DNA from: Paramarasmius palmivorus | Lineage: Eukaryota > Basidiomycota > Agaricomycetes > Agaricales > Marasmiaceae | DNA length: 64,000 nucleotides | Assembly: GCA_037176845.1 (NCBI GenBank) | Contig: JAYKXP010000027.1 | Location: 62,001-126,000 of the forward strand | Direction of reading: 5' to 3' | Shown here: in pieces, positions 1 to 11,160 of the stretch | Numbering within the stretch: the stretch's first letter is position 1 | How the letters are laid out: every line of letters starts with the position of its first letter | Made by a program: the position numbers and the translations under genes | Notes under the pieces: model-generated | Databases searched by the model: none | The model's input: the letters and a program-made list of their open reading frames with translations, nothing else | What the model was told of the DNA's origin: nothing

Positions 1-270
1 ATGGGCAGTCCTGGAACATCCCAATGTTGAAAACGCATAGTTTGCGGACTATGATATTGAGGAGATCGTCCCTGGCGTATTGGTCAAATTTCCTGAAAGC
101 TCGTAGCAGCCTGTAGGTCAAAGGACGACCAACCTGCTGCAGGCGTAGACCCGGCGTGTTCCAATAGAGTTGGCACTACAACTCGGAACAACGGAACCTT
201 GGTCGTGAGATGGACAATGCCGACAACATCTACACCTACGGCGACTTGTACGCGCATGGAGTGTGATGAC
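1..270 (-). pseudogene. DUF6535 internal fragment (relic, runs off window edge)
   Basis: The plus strand here aligns by eye to about 9290-9560 in the DUF6535 gene at 8341-10435. Shared landmarks are the segment encoding WSSFDL, the preceding LLEH, and, in a shadow frame, the stretch matching the CPYKSPQAW motif. The reading frame is broken: after WSSFDL it runs into unrelated residues and a stop instead of the expected R(V)VRQ(F/Y)D. No N-terminal or C-terminal part is visible beside it, and the piece is cut by the window edge. It is best read as a decayed middle piece of a DUF6535 gene on the minus strand. Confidence 0.6.
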
Positions 271-628
271 GGGGAGGAGCAAAAAGAGGTGATGAGATCC
301 TCGAAGCCTATAGGCGAGAGACCAGGATAGGTACATAGACACAAAGCACAAAGTGGCGATGTCTAGAATGTGATATCATCTGCCGTCCCGATCCTTTCCC
401 AGCGAAAAACATCGCGCCCCTCGGACGTCGCCACGCCCTTCCTCGATTGCATTACATCCCCTTACCCATCCTTGCAGTTCAAGGTAGAAAGGGAAAATCC
501 AGTGTAGCGTTGTCGTATGTCCTGCTGGAATCACTCAGTATCCAGTTTCTATATACAGCAACAAAATACGCACTCACAATGACTGACATCAAAGGCTTAA
601 CGCCCATCATCTTTTCTCCTCTGCCGCT

Positions 629-2586
629 CTACACGTTCCCGGCAACGCCAGAAAATGACCCCGTTCCAAATCCACGCTCTAGTCCAGAATTAACACTTTC
701 TATGACTCTGTATGGCACGTCTTCATATGGCTGAAGTGGCATTTTAGTTGCGGGATCGAAGCCCCGCTTTCCCGAGCCGAAACCAGCACCTCGATCCTGC
801 TCGTCACCTTCAACCTCATCTGTATGAGATGAAGAAGAATCCCTGGGCTGCAGTAGTACCTAGAAACGTGGAGGCAGGATGTGCATTATGACCTATCGTG
901 ATATTGGCCGCAAATTGTCGTAGTGCGAAGCGGTGAACTCAAAATTTGCTCGTCGATGAAACAAGCGGAAGAATGTGGGAGTGTTTTGGGTTATGAACGG
1001 CCGATTGTGAAAATAAGGGGCCTCTGGAACCCGAATCGGGGGTTCCTGCTTTTCTGCATTGACCTTTCCTGGCGGCTGTGGATGTTGATCCTGATCCTGA
1101 TCTCCAATATGAGCAGGAGCTGAACCTGCTTGTCGCCACGAGCGTTTAGCGTATGGCCTGGGAAGGGATATGACTCGCGAGTGGCCTGGCTCACGCTTGG
1201 CGCCTGTTTTTTTCGGGGTCATCGTCGGAATGGGCGAAAGGACTGCCGACTCCTGGTGACATGGTATGCCCTATCCCTGGAACGTGCGGACTCTTTGGAT
1301 TGCTAAGTTTACCCTTCTTGGTAGTGGGATCGCCGATAGTTCGAATGTCGACTGAAGTTTCGTCGCCTGACGTCTCGCCGTCACGTTGAAAACCTTGCGC
1401 TTTCTTATCGCGATCAACTTCGACGTCTGGGGTTTCGAAGGTGCATCGAATTAGAGGGGGATAAAGTAGGTCGCGGATCATGCCAGCTTGGCTATGACGT
1501 GACGCAGTCGCGAGGTAAGTTTCCTGCTTCTCGTGTCTTTGTGATTGCTTGGAGCCAAAATTCGGAAGTCTGTGCATTCGAAACATCGACAAACCCGTTG
1601 AGATCCTGCTGCTTTGGACATGCTCGTCGTACTGCCTGACCACTTGAAGATCAAATGAAGACCAGTCCGAGCATTACCGTCAAGCACGAATCTCCAACCA
1701 GGGTGCAAAAACGTAGACCCAGTCGCTAATCCAAGTGGCCGAACAATGCACTGCCCATGCGGTGACTTGTATGGGCAAGTGGATTGGTATCATACCAGTC
1801 GGAAACGTCAAGAATAGATTTTCCGGTCCCGGTGCTTTGGTACAGTCAACGTGGACATACAGCCCTGCGCTGACAGCAACCGTGGAAATGATAAATCGAA
1901 TGCGTGTAGATCTAGGATGACGGCGAAAAAGAAAAGGAGACGAAATCTCGAGAAGAATAGGAACCATGATGGGAAACCGGGAATACCCCTCACAGCTATC
2001 TCTACGAAGCTGTCGCAAGGCCAATGCCTCTGCTAGTGGACTCGTGGGCGGCTCCCTGGTATTCTCGAAGCCATTGCTTGCACAAAAAAGCGAGTAACGC
2101 GGAAGTGAGGCTGATTATCCAAAGCGATTGATACGGATCGTGGCTGCGTTGTGTGTGAACAAGACTAAGTCGGCAATCTGCGATGCGTTCGGTTGTTGAG
2201 CGCGACTAGCTTTTTTTAGGAGGGCGACTGTTTCGTCTCCGAAGTCTTCTTCAAGTTTTTGGTATGCTTCGATGAGGAATGCTGCGACGAGTCACGACAA
2301 CGAAGAGACTAGTCTGTTCGTACCAAAGACGTCAAACCTAGATATGCATCTAGAGGATGAAAATAGACCTACAAAAACTAGGAATTTATCCCTGTTTATC
2401 GATGTCCCCCTTCCAGCTCTTCATCTATTCTTCATCATACTTTTCCACAGCCTTGAATGTCTTTTCGAATGATTCGGCAAGCGTTGGTTTCTTTTTTTTA
2501 ATGTCTCCTGAAGAGACTGCATCTGGCGAATTTTCCGGCTAGTTATCAGCCACAAGTCAACAAATAGATTGCGTGCGGCTCACTGT
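629..2586 (-). pseudogene. DUF6535 pseudogene, sister of the 11160-13775 gene
   Basis: This stretch matches the intact gene at 11160-13775 from its first exon to near its 3' end. The order is N-terminal KKPTLAESFE-like exon, membrane region, QYDEHVQS, the DVEVD/GETS acidic region and the IGHT(A/M)SPG tail. It is dead in several ways. The start codon has become ACA (2584-2586). There are frameshifts in the membrane half. An internal deletion joins the QYDEHVQS region (about 1610) directly to the SKQSQ region (about 1560), removing roughly 240 residues. The tail continues about 65 codons past the point where the intact sister ends, to a TAG at 629-631, so this copy preserves an older 3' end. 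Similarity continues upstream to about 2780 (matching to about 13960), showing that the promoter side was duplicated too. Confidence 0.75.
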
Positions 2587-3380
2587 TCTGGTTTTGATAG
2601 CTCAAAGCCTGGGCCCTGTACTTGCTGGTGGTTACAGTAGAACCCTAGATACAGAATGTCCATACATAGCCTTCACATGCCTCGAGCATGTTGGTAAGAA
2701 GGTCATGTCAATAATGTGACATCCGGAATCGAAGGTATGCTCAGCGCTGAGCCTGATGGTACCAGTGACTGAGAGGAAAAGAGACAAAAGACCGAGAAGA
2801 GACCGAGGCGCATCAAACGTGCGCCTCGTGACCTCCACAGCTCAAGCGCTCAACCTCAATGCATCACCACACACTGAAATCGTTCCATTTCACCTACTTA
2901 GCGACTATCCCTACGTTCTCTACATGGTCCAAAGTTTGCGAAGATTCAGGGTCTGGCTCGATATTGGTGCGTGTTCAGAAACTCCTTTTAGCCTTGCTGG
3001 TTACTCATAACATTCAGAAGCCTGAGGATTCTTTTTATTTTGCTATTCCATGATAACTGTCCTGTGATGGTGAAAGAAGCGAAGCATTCCAGTTATTAAA
3101 TGCGTTCCTCCATCACACCCTCATCTCATTGGAAAGCTTCAACGCATTGGTTTGGTTCGAATCGGATCTCATGAAAACTTGACCGTTCCCTTCGTCCTTC
3201 GAAGCATGGCTGACACTCTCCCCACAACATACTATACATGGAAAAATCAGAACGACCATTCGGCTCCACTGTATACACTGCAAGCATCCTGTCACCGTCA
3301 TGTGTCGCTTTGCGCAACACGCATTATTGGCAAGGTTTGAGCGCTTGAACTCTTCAACCGCTCTCAAGGAACCCATCACG
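2587..3380. other. Intergenic, partly duplicated 5' flank
   Basis: No gene is supported. About 2640-2780 resembles 13830-13960, the upstream flank of the intact DUF6535 sister gene. The rest is the presumed divergent promoter space between the pseudogene (minus) and the truncated gene starting at 3381 (plus). Short open frames here lack coding character. Confidence 0.5.
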
Positions 3381-4331
3381 ATGTCGTCTCAAGAGCAGGT
3401 AAGTTTTTCAGCATCTCTTGGTGGCCCTTATACTTATGGACCTCATAGAGCTCTCAAAATCCTGCGGATGTACGTAGGATCGGAATTAACCAATCACAAA
3501 ACATCAGTAACGATTCATTCAGATCCCTCTACCACCGTCACCTGTTATTGCTGAACACTCCCATGGTGCGCAGGTACATTCAGAAATGCTAGTGTAGCGT
3601 GTCCCAGGCTCACCGGATTGCCGACAGGTAACCTCAGAGCAGGGTTTTCCTACTCGGCTACCCAATACAACAAAGGAGAAACCAACCCTGGATGAATCGT
3701 TAGAAGCTATATTGAAAGCTGTCGGTAGATACGACGAGGATATGGTGAAGAACTGGAGGGATGACATCGACACGCTCCTCGTTTTCGTGGGTTTCTTTAG
3801 GTTTCTTTCTTTGTCCACGCTCTCTTACCAACACGTGTCAAACAGGCCGGTCTTTTCTCTGCTGTCGTTACCGCTTTTACGATTGAATCCTATCAATGGC
3901 TCGAAGAAGATCCTGCCGACACTACCGTAGCACTCCTCATGCAAATCTCCATGCAACTGAATGCCTCGAATATCTCAGAACGACCTCCATTCGAAGCCGA
4001 TTCATCCTCCATTCGCATCAACTGTTTTTCGTTCCTCAGCCTCATTTTCAGTCTCACCTCGGCCCTGTTCGGTCTTCTATGCAAACAATGGGTCCGAGAG
4101 CATCAGCGTGATACGCAGACACGCACCCCAGGAGAAGCATTGGCATTACGTCAGCTACGACGAGACAGCGCGGAAAAATGGGGAGTCTCTTCATTCGTTT
4201 CGGCACTACCCATCTTACTCGAAGTGGCACTCTTATTCTTCTTCGCGGGTCTTTTGGACTTACTCTGGAATCGAAATCGGATCCCTTTTGCGTTTTGCTT
4301 CGTCGCGGCCATGCTTAGCGCCGGGTTATAA
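3381..4331 (+). CDS. Truncated DUF6535 membrane protein
   Basis: Exons read by eye are 3381-3398, 3449-3469, 3523-3573, 3643-3786 and 3846-4331, giving about 239 residues. The N-terminus MSSQEQSSQNPAD leads into the family motif [20 protein letters not shown]. Four hydrophobic stretches follow, beginning [30 protein letters not shown] and PFAFCFVAAM, with the invariant CKQWVREHQRD and ALRQLRRDS between the second and third. The frame stops right after MLSAGL, where paralogs continue for another 350-500 residues (YFx[15 protein letters not shown]). Sequence similarity ends within a few bases of the stop, so this is a breakpoint and not a point mutation. The product keeps the whole membrane domain and lacks the cytosolic part. 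It could be a short functional form or a recent relic. DUF6535 function is unknown. Confidence 0.6.
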
Positions 4332-4389
4332 GTATCTGCCCATCAATATTTAAACTCTGAAGCTTAGAATACCTACACACAACACTTGA

Positions 4390-4640
4390 AGCTGTCCGCC
4401 CAGTGCCCTCATGTCTATAGTACCAGTTATGACCAATACAATTCCGAATGAACCAGATGAAGAAAACGAGCTATGAGTCCATAGTACCAAGAAAGGAGAA
4501 AGCCAACTCGCGAAGGGGCATGTAGGTAACAGGGAGGTACGAGATGTGTTTAACGAATCACTATGCCAGGCATCCCCGTAGAGCGCAAAATAACGAAGCA
4601 CCTGCACAACATTCTCCACTCGAATAGTTTTTTTTCCGGG
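4390..4640. repeat. Dispersed repeat, copy 1 (second copy at about 14510-14740)
   Basis: A roughly 240-base stretch resembles 14510-14740 in the same orientation. Both contain GCCCAGT(G/A)CCCTCAT, then a cagggaggtac block, then ACCTGCACAAC versus ACCTACACCAC, with small indels. The minus strand of this copy is open for 99 codons (4350-4649), but the other copy is closed, so coding is doubtful. It sits exactly between the 3' breakpoint of the truncated DUF6535 gene and the 3' end of the next one. Confidence 0.55.
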
Positions 4641-4671
4641 CTCCTTCATCGCAGCGTTACGGCTTCACTCC

Positions 4672-7156
4672 TCAGGCAACATCTCTAGGATTCGCAGTGG
4701 TATCATTTGTACGTAGTATGGGTGGCTGTACTGAAGATTGACCGAAAGTCTCGCCCGAATGACCCGGGGGTTCCCTGGTGTGTGCTCGTTCTGGTGCTCG
4801 AATCAGGGCAGGATCAGCATGTGAAACCTGATCCTGTGTAGTATTTGCCGCGACAATAACTGGGCCCAGCACCTGCAAATGGCCCAGGGGTTCAAGCGAC
4901 GGAGCTGGGGTACCAGTGGTGCCATCTAGGCATGGACCTTCAGATCCACTGGCCGTCACCGAATTTTCTGGGACACCGAAGTGCGCAGCACCAATCCCTG
5001 CTGAGAAATGTGTATCCTGAACCAATGGCGACTTGTTACAGAATCGCTCAGGTGAGATTGAGTGACTTGGGGAACCCATGTCTTCTCCTCGTTGTGTACT
5101 ATCCAGATATCGTGGATCGTCCGAGTCCGTACCAGAGCCCAGACCATCCTCATGTTCCTGAGCGTCGGCAGGAAGGGTAAAAGCATGAGGTTCTGGTGAT
5201 GCAGTATGCCCTCTCCCGGTGGCGGAAGAGCTACTAGGGCCAACCCCATCTACAGGGGCATCATCAATTGTCCGAATATCCATTGTGTTCGCTTCAGGCT
5301 CGCGGAAGCGTGGCATGGAAGATGGAGGCAGGCGATGAGGTCGCAGTGGATCGCGCCTTTTTGGGAGTGGTGCGAAATAGTCAGAAGAGAGGTTTCCTCC
5401 TTGTAGTACCTTTCGAGTGGCTTTCAGCCATTCCGGCCCGATGTCCCAAATATACAGGGTCCCAGTTATTATTTCATTATGAATGAACTTGACAAATCCG
5501 TGGGCCTGCTCTTTCTCTACTAGCACAGAAGTGCGGTTTGTATCGTTGATGTGCTTTGCGAGGAGTGTGACAAAGGCCACGCGTTCTGGTACGTTGGATG
5601 AGGACTTCTCCCATGACTTTTTGCACTGTTGAAGGAGCGCCACGCCCTGTTCACGGACATTAGGATCCTGGTGCGTCCACAGCCTACCCATCACAGAGAA
5701 TGGAATAGCGAGATGGCAATCCTTGGTTTCTAGGCCCATTCCACCAAGCCTGTCATCGAAGTTATTATGTATTTTTTCCGCCATCAAACACTGGTGTGCG
5801 AACAACAGCTTGATACCTTGTGGTTCCATGACAGGATCGGGAATGTTGGGAAGGTGTGGGAGGCCTCGAATGGATAACTTCAAGTTCTGCCGTTCACGGT
5901 TCTCTGGATCTGTGATTACAGAATTAACATCCATGGATGAAACATCTGTCCAGAGCGCAAGATTCAAATCGCCTAGTACGGCCGACATCGCGACGGAAGG
6001 GGGTACAGTGCCTAACACGTTTTGAAGATGGGGGACCATCAATGGGTTGTCGCGGAAGGTAGTGACTGCCCATCCAAAAGCGCGAAGCTCGTACAGTTGT
6101 AGGTTGAATGTTTCAATGAAATGATCTTTGACGTGAGTATCGTATTGCTTGACTACTCGGAGGTCCAATGAAGACCAGTCCGAGCACGGCTGATGGGTCC
6201 GAACCCTCAGACACGGTGCGAAAATCTTCACCAAGATTCTGAGACAAATATTTCTTGAGGTGGCTAGGCAATATACTGCCCATGCCTGTGGCGACTTGTA
6301 GGGGCAGACAAGCTGATACGACAAGCGATTGAAGCGTCGATATTTGATGTCCTCTGTCAAATCCGTTGGTATTGTCAACGTGGGTAGAAGAGTGGTGATA
6401 ATGTAGAGTCCAGTACTGAGTGCGATGGCGACGAACGAAACGATGAACGGAATTGGGTGCAGGCGCCGCAAAAGGTCAAGGAGTCCGGCAAAAAACAGGA
6501 GCAGTGCAACTTCGAGTAGTATGGGCAATGCCGCCAAGAAAGCAGGCACCCCCCATTTCTCAAAGCTATCTCGACGAAGCTGTCGCAAGGCTAGAGCTTG
6601 TCCTGAAGAGCTTGTGAATGGCTCTCTATCGTATTCCCGCACCCACTGCTTGCACAGAAGGCCAAACAGTGCAGAGGTGAGGCTGAATATGAGACTGAGA
6701 AGCCAAAAACAATTGACGCGGACTATGGATGCGTCAGGCTCGAATGGCGTATTGGTTTGGATTATATCTGAGGCATTGCGTTGAAACGAGACTAATTGTT
6801 CGAGTAGCGCTACTGTTTTGTCTGCCGGGTCTGGTTCGAGTCTCCGATACGATTCTACCAGGAACGCTGTGACTACAGCAGAAAAAAGGCCGGCCTATCA
6901 TTCGAGATGTGAGACTGTGTTCTGAATGACCGGTGGAGAATTAGACTTACAAAAAATAGCAGTGTGTCTATGTCGTCTCGCCATGCCTTCACTAGCCCAT
7001 CATCATAATTTTCAACAGCTGTTGTCAGCCGCTCAAAAGATTCGGCAACCGTCCGTTTCTTTGCTTCCGTGCTACTTTCTGCATCATGTGGATTGTCGGG
7101 CTAATCATGACATCGAGTAAGTAGAGCTCTGGCAGGATGCTTGTATAACGTACCAT
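4672..7156 (-). CDS. DUF6535 membrane protein
   Basis: Predicted coding segments are ATG at 7154-7156, 6951-7100 and 4672-6894, about 791 residues. The first coding exon would be the ATG alone: GTACG follows it directly, and CCC GAC resumes in frame after an AG at 7101-7102. Residues 2-51 carry the DDGLVKAWRDDIDTLLFF motif. Then come [79 protein letters not shown] and PFIVSFVAIALSTGLY, that is four membrane segments. The soluble part has [32 protein letters not shown] and the basic/aromatic GFVKFIHNEI. The last 200 residues are acidic, serine-rich and low-complexity. The family is known as DUF6535 and has no assigned function. Placement on the minus strand in a row with two sister genes indicates tandem duplication. 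Confidence 0.85.
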
Positions 7157-7739
7157 CCCAGACTTCCCTCTGAATTGTCTAACTTGCTACCTCCTGGTGG
7201 TGGTTTTAGGTAGAGGTTTGCGGACAACATGCTAGCTGCAACGTCCGTCGAAAGTCCCCGACATGTGTTCAACGCGTTGAACAGAAGGTTCCGCAGGAAT
7301 TGGGGTGATTAGGCGCCTGCGTGGACTTTGTCAGGTCCTATGTGATCTTTGAACCGCCAATAGAACAGGGCATGCCGTTTTGGCTTGTCAACGATGCCGA
7401 CACGTTGGAATGATGCGAGGAGCTCTGATAAAGTTCTATTTTCCAGGCACTGTTCGAGACAGTGTATCGCATCTATGACCTGGATGAATCATGCGTGCTG
7501 GAGTCGGCGAGCGGTCACGGTCTTCAATCAGCCAGAGAACGATAAAACAGGGATCAGGAAACTGGACAGGAATCAATGAACCAAGTTTGTGTGTAGCGAA
7601 AAGTGAAGATACGCGCTGCAAATGCTTGACTACAATGCTGGGGCTGTGATATGATTCCAGGACCAGCGGTGATGGCTGAAAAGGTGCTATACGCAACGCG
7701 CCTACGGTGCATTCGCGTGCACAGCCATCAATGTATCAC
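7157..7739 (-). other. Intergenic with an unassigned open exon-like piece
   Basis: Most of this stretch shows nothing. On the minus strand, about 7320-7490 reads open as an exon-like piece beginning FIQVIDAIHCLEQ and ending HIGPDKVHAGA with TAA at about 7310. It is preceded by a stop and has no start codon or convincing partner exon. I do not recognise the family; it may be a relic of a gene disrupted by the DUF6535 rearrangements. Confidence 0.25.
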
Positions 7740-8215
7740 ATGATCGTATAAGTCTTGTCTAGACCTGGTGCCGTTTTCTCCTCCTCCTCAAGTTGGATCG
7801 GATCACCGTGAACCTCGAGTCCTCGACTACTCTGCTTCTTTGGTATTGCCAATGTAGGCAGAACACCCGCGGCGGAATACACCCAGCAAGCGACACAATA
7901 AGAGACAGGGTTCTGAAGACTCCATTTCGACGCTATTAGAGATCGATAGGTAGTGCGACTATGAACAAGGGGACACCCCGTTTCTCGATGCTATCCCGAC
8001 GCGATTGGGGTAAAGCGAAAGCTTCACTGGAGGGACTGGGTTGGAGGTTCTCGTTCGTGTTCTCGTCTCTACTGTTTACACAAGAGACTGAAAGTGCAGT
8101 GGTGAGGATGAGGATGAGGCTTGAATACCAAGAACAGTGTATGCGAATTATAGAGTGGGATTTTGGAAGGGCGTCAAGTCCGTGAAAAATTTCTGCGATG
8201 CGTCCGGCTGCTGGA
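7740..8215 (-). pseudogene. DUF6535 N-terminal fragment (relic)
   Basis: The plus strand here parallels about 9610-10045 of the neighbouring gene. Landmarks are CGACGCGATTGGGGTAAAGC against its ALRQLRRDS coding segment, GGATTGGGTTGGAGG-like flank, the aagaaca/INCFW region and TTCTGCGATGCGT before it. Frames are broken repeatedly, and the four membrane segments cannot be read through. It lies directly upstream, on the minus strand, of the next sister gene's 5' end, and directly downstream of the 8341-10435 gene. It therefore looks like the head of a lost copy. Confidence 0.6.
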
Positions 8216-8340
8216 GATACGATACTCTGACAGTCCGAGGGCTATATCGTATCTCTCGGTCCAAATCACATCCAAAATTCCGTAGATTGACCAGAGATCT
8301 CGCCTGAATAGGCAAAGAATCTCGATTACCGTCCTGGCAT

Positions 8341-10435
8341 TCAAGCCATGGGGGATGAAATGCTTGTATCTTCGATTATGGGGCCTGCCGAAAGGTCGCC
8401 AGTAGTCTCAATATCTAATACTTCTTCCCCATCATTCATCTCCCCGGATCGAGCCAACGCTCTACCACCTCCATAGCCTTCTCCGCTCGCAGTCTCGACA
8501 GAATACCGTATCGCAGGCAAAGTTGCTAATAGAGTTGGCGGTTGTTCTGAAGGACCAGGTAGCCGTACAAGGTAGACCTCTGGTAGATCTCCCACTTCTT
8601 GTACCCTTTCCACCGCCTTCGCCCATTCCGTCTTGACTAGTGGGTACCAATACAACCGTTGCTTGATAACCTCATTGTGGATGAACCTGATGAACCCCAA
8701 CCCCCTTCTGCTCGTCAACAGAACCGACTCCCTTTCCGTGCGATTTACATGCCTTGCAAGAGCCAAAACGAACGCGACACGCTCCAGTTTATGTCTCAGC
8801 ACGTCTTCTCCAGATTCCGGGTCCTTGCAATCGGAGCAAGACTCCCAAGCCTCCTCAAACATCCTCAGGAACCCCAAACTCCAATTCCGAATCTCAGAAG
8901 ACCCATGGGTCCATAGCCTATCCATAGCAGGGAACGGTATCAGGAAGTGAAGATCTGTACTCTTCCGCAAAGCACCTAAATCCTCCTGGGGAACCTGGTC
9001 AGGGAAAACATGTCGATCCGAATTCGAGACCCAATACTGCTGGAAGAAGAGCAGCCTAATTCCATATGAATGATGAAGCATAGACCCGGGAGTGGAGACC
9101 GTCGGAGCCGGAGGAAAGTCCTGGGTGTACAGTTGCTGAAGCTGCAGTACACTCGCTCCTCGAATGGCAACCCCGACATCCGTCGATGAGATATCCTCCC
9201 ACAGTGCGACATTCCAATGGTCAAGTACAGCCGATATCGCCACGGAGGGGCTAATCGTTCCGAGTATAGTTTGAAGATGAGTGATCATTGATGGGCTGTC
9301 CCGGAATGTCCTAACGGCCCACTCGAAAGCTCGTATTTCGTAGAGTTTGATGTTGAATAGGTCGTCCCGGACATATTGATCAAATTGCCTGACCACCCGT
9401 AGGTCAAAGGACGACCAATCTGTTGCGTGCGCTGACGCGACATGTTCCAATAAGCTTGGCATCGTGGCTCGAAATAGCCAAACCTTGGACATGAGACGGC
9501 CAATGCTGCATACTAAGTGATACAACATCCATGCCTGTGGCGACTTGTACGGGCATATGAACTGGTATGATAACCTCTCGAACCGTCGATTTCGGATATG
9601 CCTCTTCTGCTCTTTTGGTATCGTCAATGCAGGCAATAGTGTCGTGACAAAATACATCCCAGCAGTCAACACAATTGCCACAAGGCTGATACCAAAGGGG
9701 ATGGGACTCCGAAGGCTCCATAAGAGATCCAAGATCCCAATCAGGAAGAGGAGTAGAGCAATTTCGAGAAGGACAGGCAATGCGGCTACGAATGAGGGGA
9801 CACCCCACTTCTCGAAGCTATCTCGACGCAGTTGACGTAAGGCGAGAGCTTCACTCGGGGATTGGGTTGGAGGATCTCGTTCATGTTCCCGTATCCACTG
9901 TTTGCACAACAGACCGAAAAGCGCGGAGGTGAGGCTGAGGATGAGGCTGAGAAACCAGAAGCAATTTATGCGGATTATGGAGGTGGAGGGTTGGAAGGGT
10001 GTTGAGTCCGAGAAAGCGTTCTGCGATGCGTTTGGCTGCTGGAGTGAGACCAGCTGCTCGAGAAGTGTGACGGTTTTGTCTGCAGGATCTTCTTCGAGTT
10101 TTTGGTATGACTCTATGAGGAATGCTGTGACCATTGCAGAGAACAGACCAGCCTATCGTCCTACTGTTAGAAGAGCGTTGGGTGAATTGGAAGGGACGTA
10201 CGAAAACGAGGAGCGTGTCAATGTCGTCTCTCCAGCCCTTCACCATTTCCTCGTCGTACTTGCCAACTACATTCAACAGCTTTTGGAATGATTCATCGAC
10301 GTCTGGCATCTTGCTCGAGTTATCCCTTTCCGGATCGACTGTTTCTGGCGGATTTGCGCCTGTTGTATCCTGCATAGCAGAGGGTGTAAGCACCATCTCT
10401 GTCACGGTATTCTCGAGAATGATATGACGCACCAT
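8341..10435 (-). CDS. DUF6535 membrane protein
   Basis: Predicted coding segments are 10433-10435 (ATG), 10202-10369 and 8341-10152, about 660 residues. The 63-base intron after ATG (10370-10432) is itself open and in frame, so translation could also read through it. The N-terminal exon carries the motif [20 protein letters not shown]. The long exon has [79 protein letters not shown] and PFGISLVAIVLTAGMY. Then follow [37 protein letters not shown] and GLGFIRFIHNEVI. The C-terminal tail is shorter than in its neighbours and ends SPMA. The other small intron is at 10153-10201. It belongs to the DUF6535 family of unknown function. A copy of its tail and 3' flank lies at about 10765-11160. Confidence 0.85.
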
Positions 10436-10764
10436 CCTAGTTCCTCGTAAACCAAGACAGCACGAGGAAGGTTATGAGCCGAGTAGCGAGCGCTGAGTGT
10501 GCCCATTCCAACTCGGGTAATTTATACACTTGACACGGCGAGCGTTGAGTATGCCGCAGCGGTTACCGGTTATCAGTGAATGGGGCAGTTGACAAGGTGA
10601 AGAGGAGCAGGCGCCCGCTGTTGGTTTCTACTAATTATTGGACATTTCGGGTAGTTATGTAGCACTACTGAGAACGAGTGTTAATGCTCCAATGTCCATG
10701 ATATGACTCTGAAATACGGATTTATATAGCGTTATTCGGCATGAAATTCGTCTACAGTCAAGAA

Positions 10765-11160
10765 ATACTCTGGAATACTCTGACAGCACGAGGGCTATCT
10801 TGTATCCCTCGGTCCAAATTACATCTAAAATTCCGTAGATTGACCAGCGATCTCGATTACTGTCCTGACATTCGAGACATGGGGGATGAAAAGCTCGCAT
10901 CTTCGATTATGACGCCTGCTGAAGTGTCGCCCACAGTCTGAATGTCCAACACTTCTTCCCCTTCAGTTATCTCCCCGGATCGAACCAACGCTCTACCACC
11001 TCCATGGCCTTCTCCGCTCGCAATCTCGACAGAATACCGTATCGCAGGCAACGTCGCTAATAAAGTCGGTGGTTCTGAAGGACTGGGAAGCGATACAAAG
11101 TAAACTTCTGGTAGATCTTCCACCTCTTGCACCCTTTCCACCATGCTCCAGTTTATGTCT
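10765..11160 (-). pseudogene. 3' fragment of a DUF6535 gene (copy of the 8341-10435 tail)
   Basis: About 10765-11145 aligns closely with 8235-8630, covering the 3' flank and the last roughly 90 codons of the 8341-10435 gene (VYFVSLPSPSEPP, RYSVE, GEGHGGGRALVRSGE). About 11140-11185 then jumps to match 8780-8840, so about 150 bases are missing between them. No start or membrane domain is attached. The fragment abuts, and appears to supply the last codons of, the 11160-13775 gene. Confidence 0.7.

Noticed and set aside
447..734. Plus-strand open frame of 95 codons
   Set aside because: It is opposite the tail of the DUF6535 pseudogene, starts with TTG, and its minus strand aligns to a known gene.
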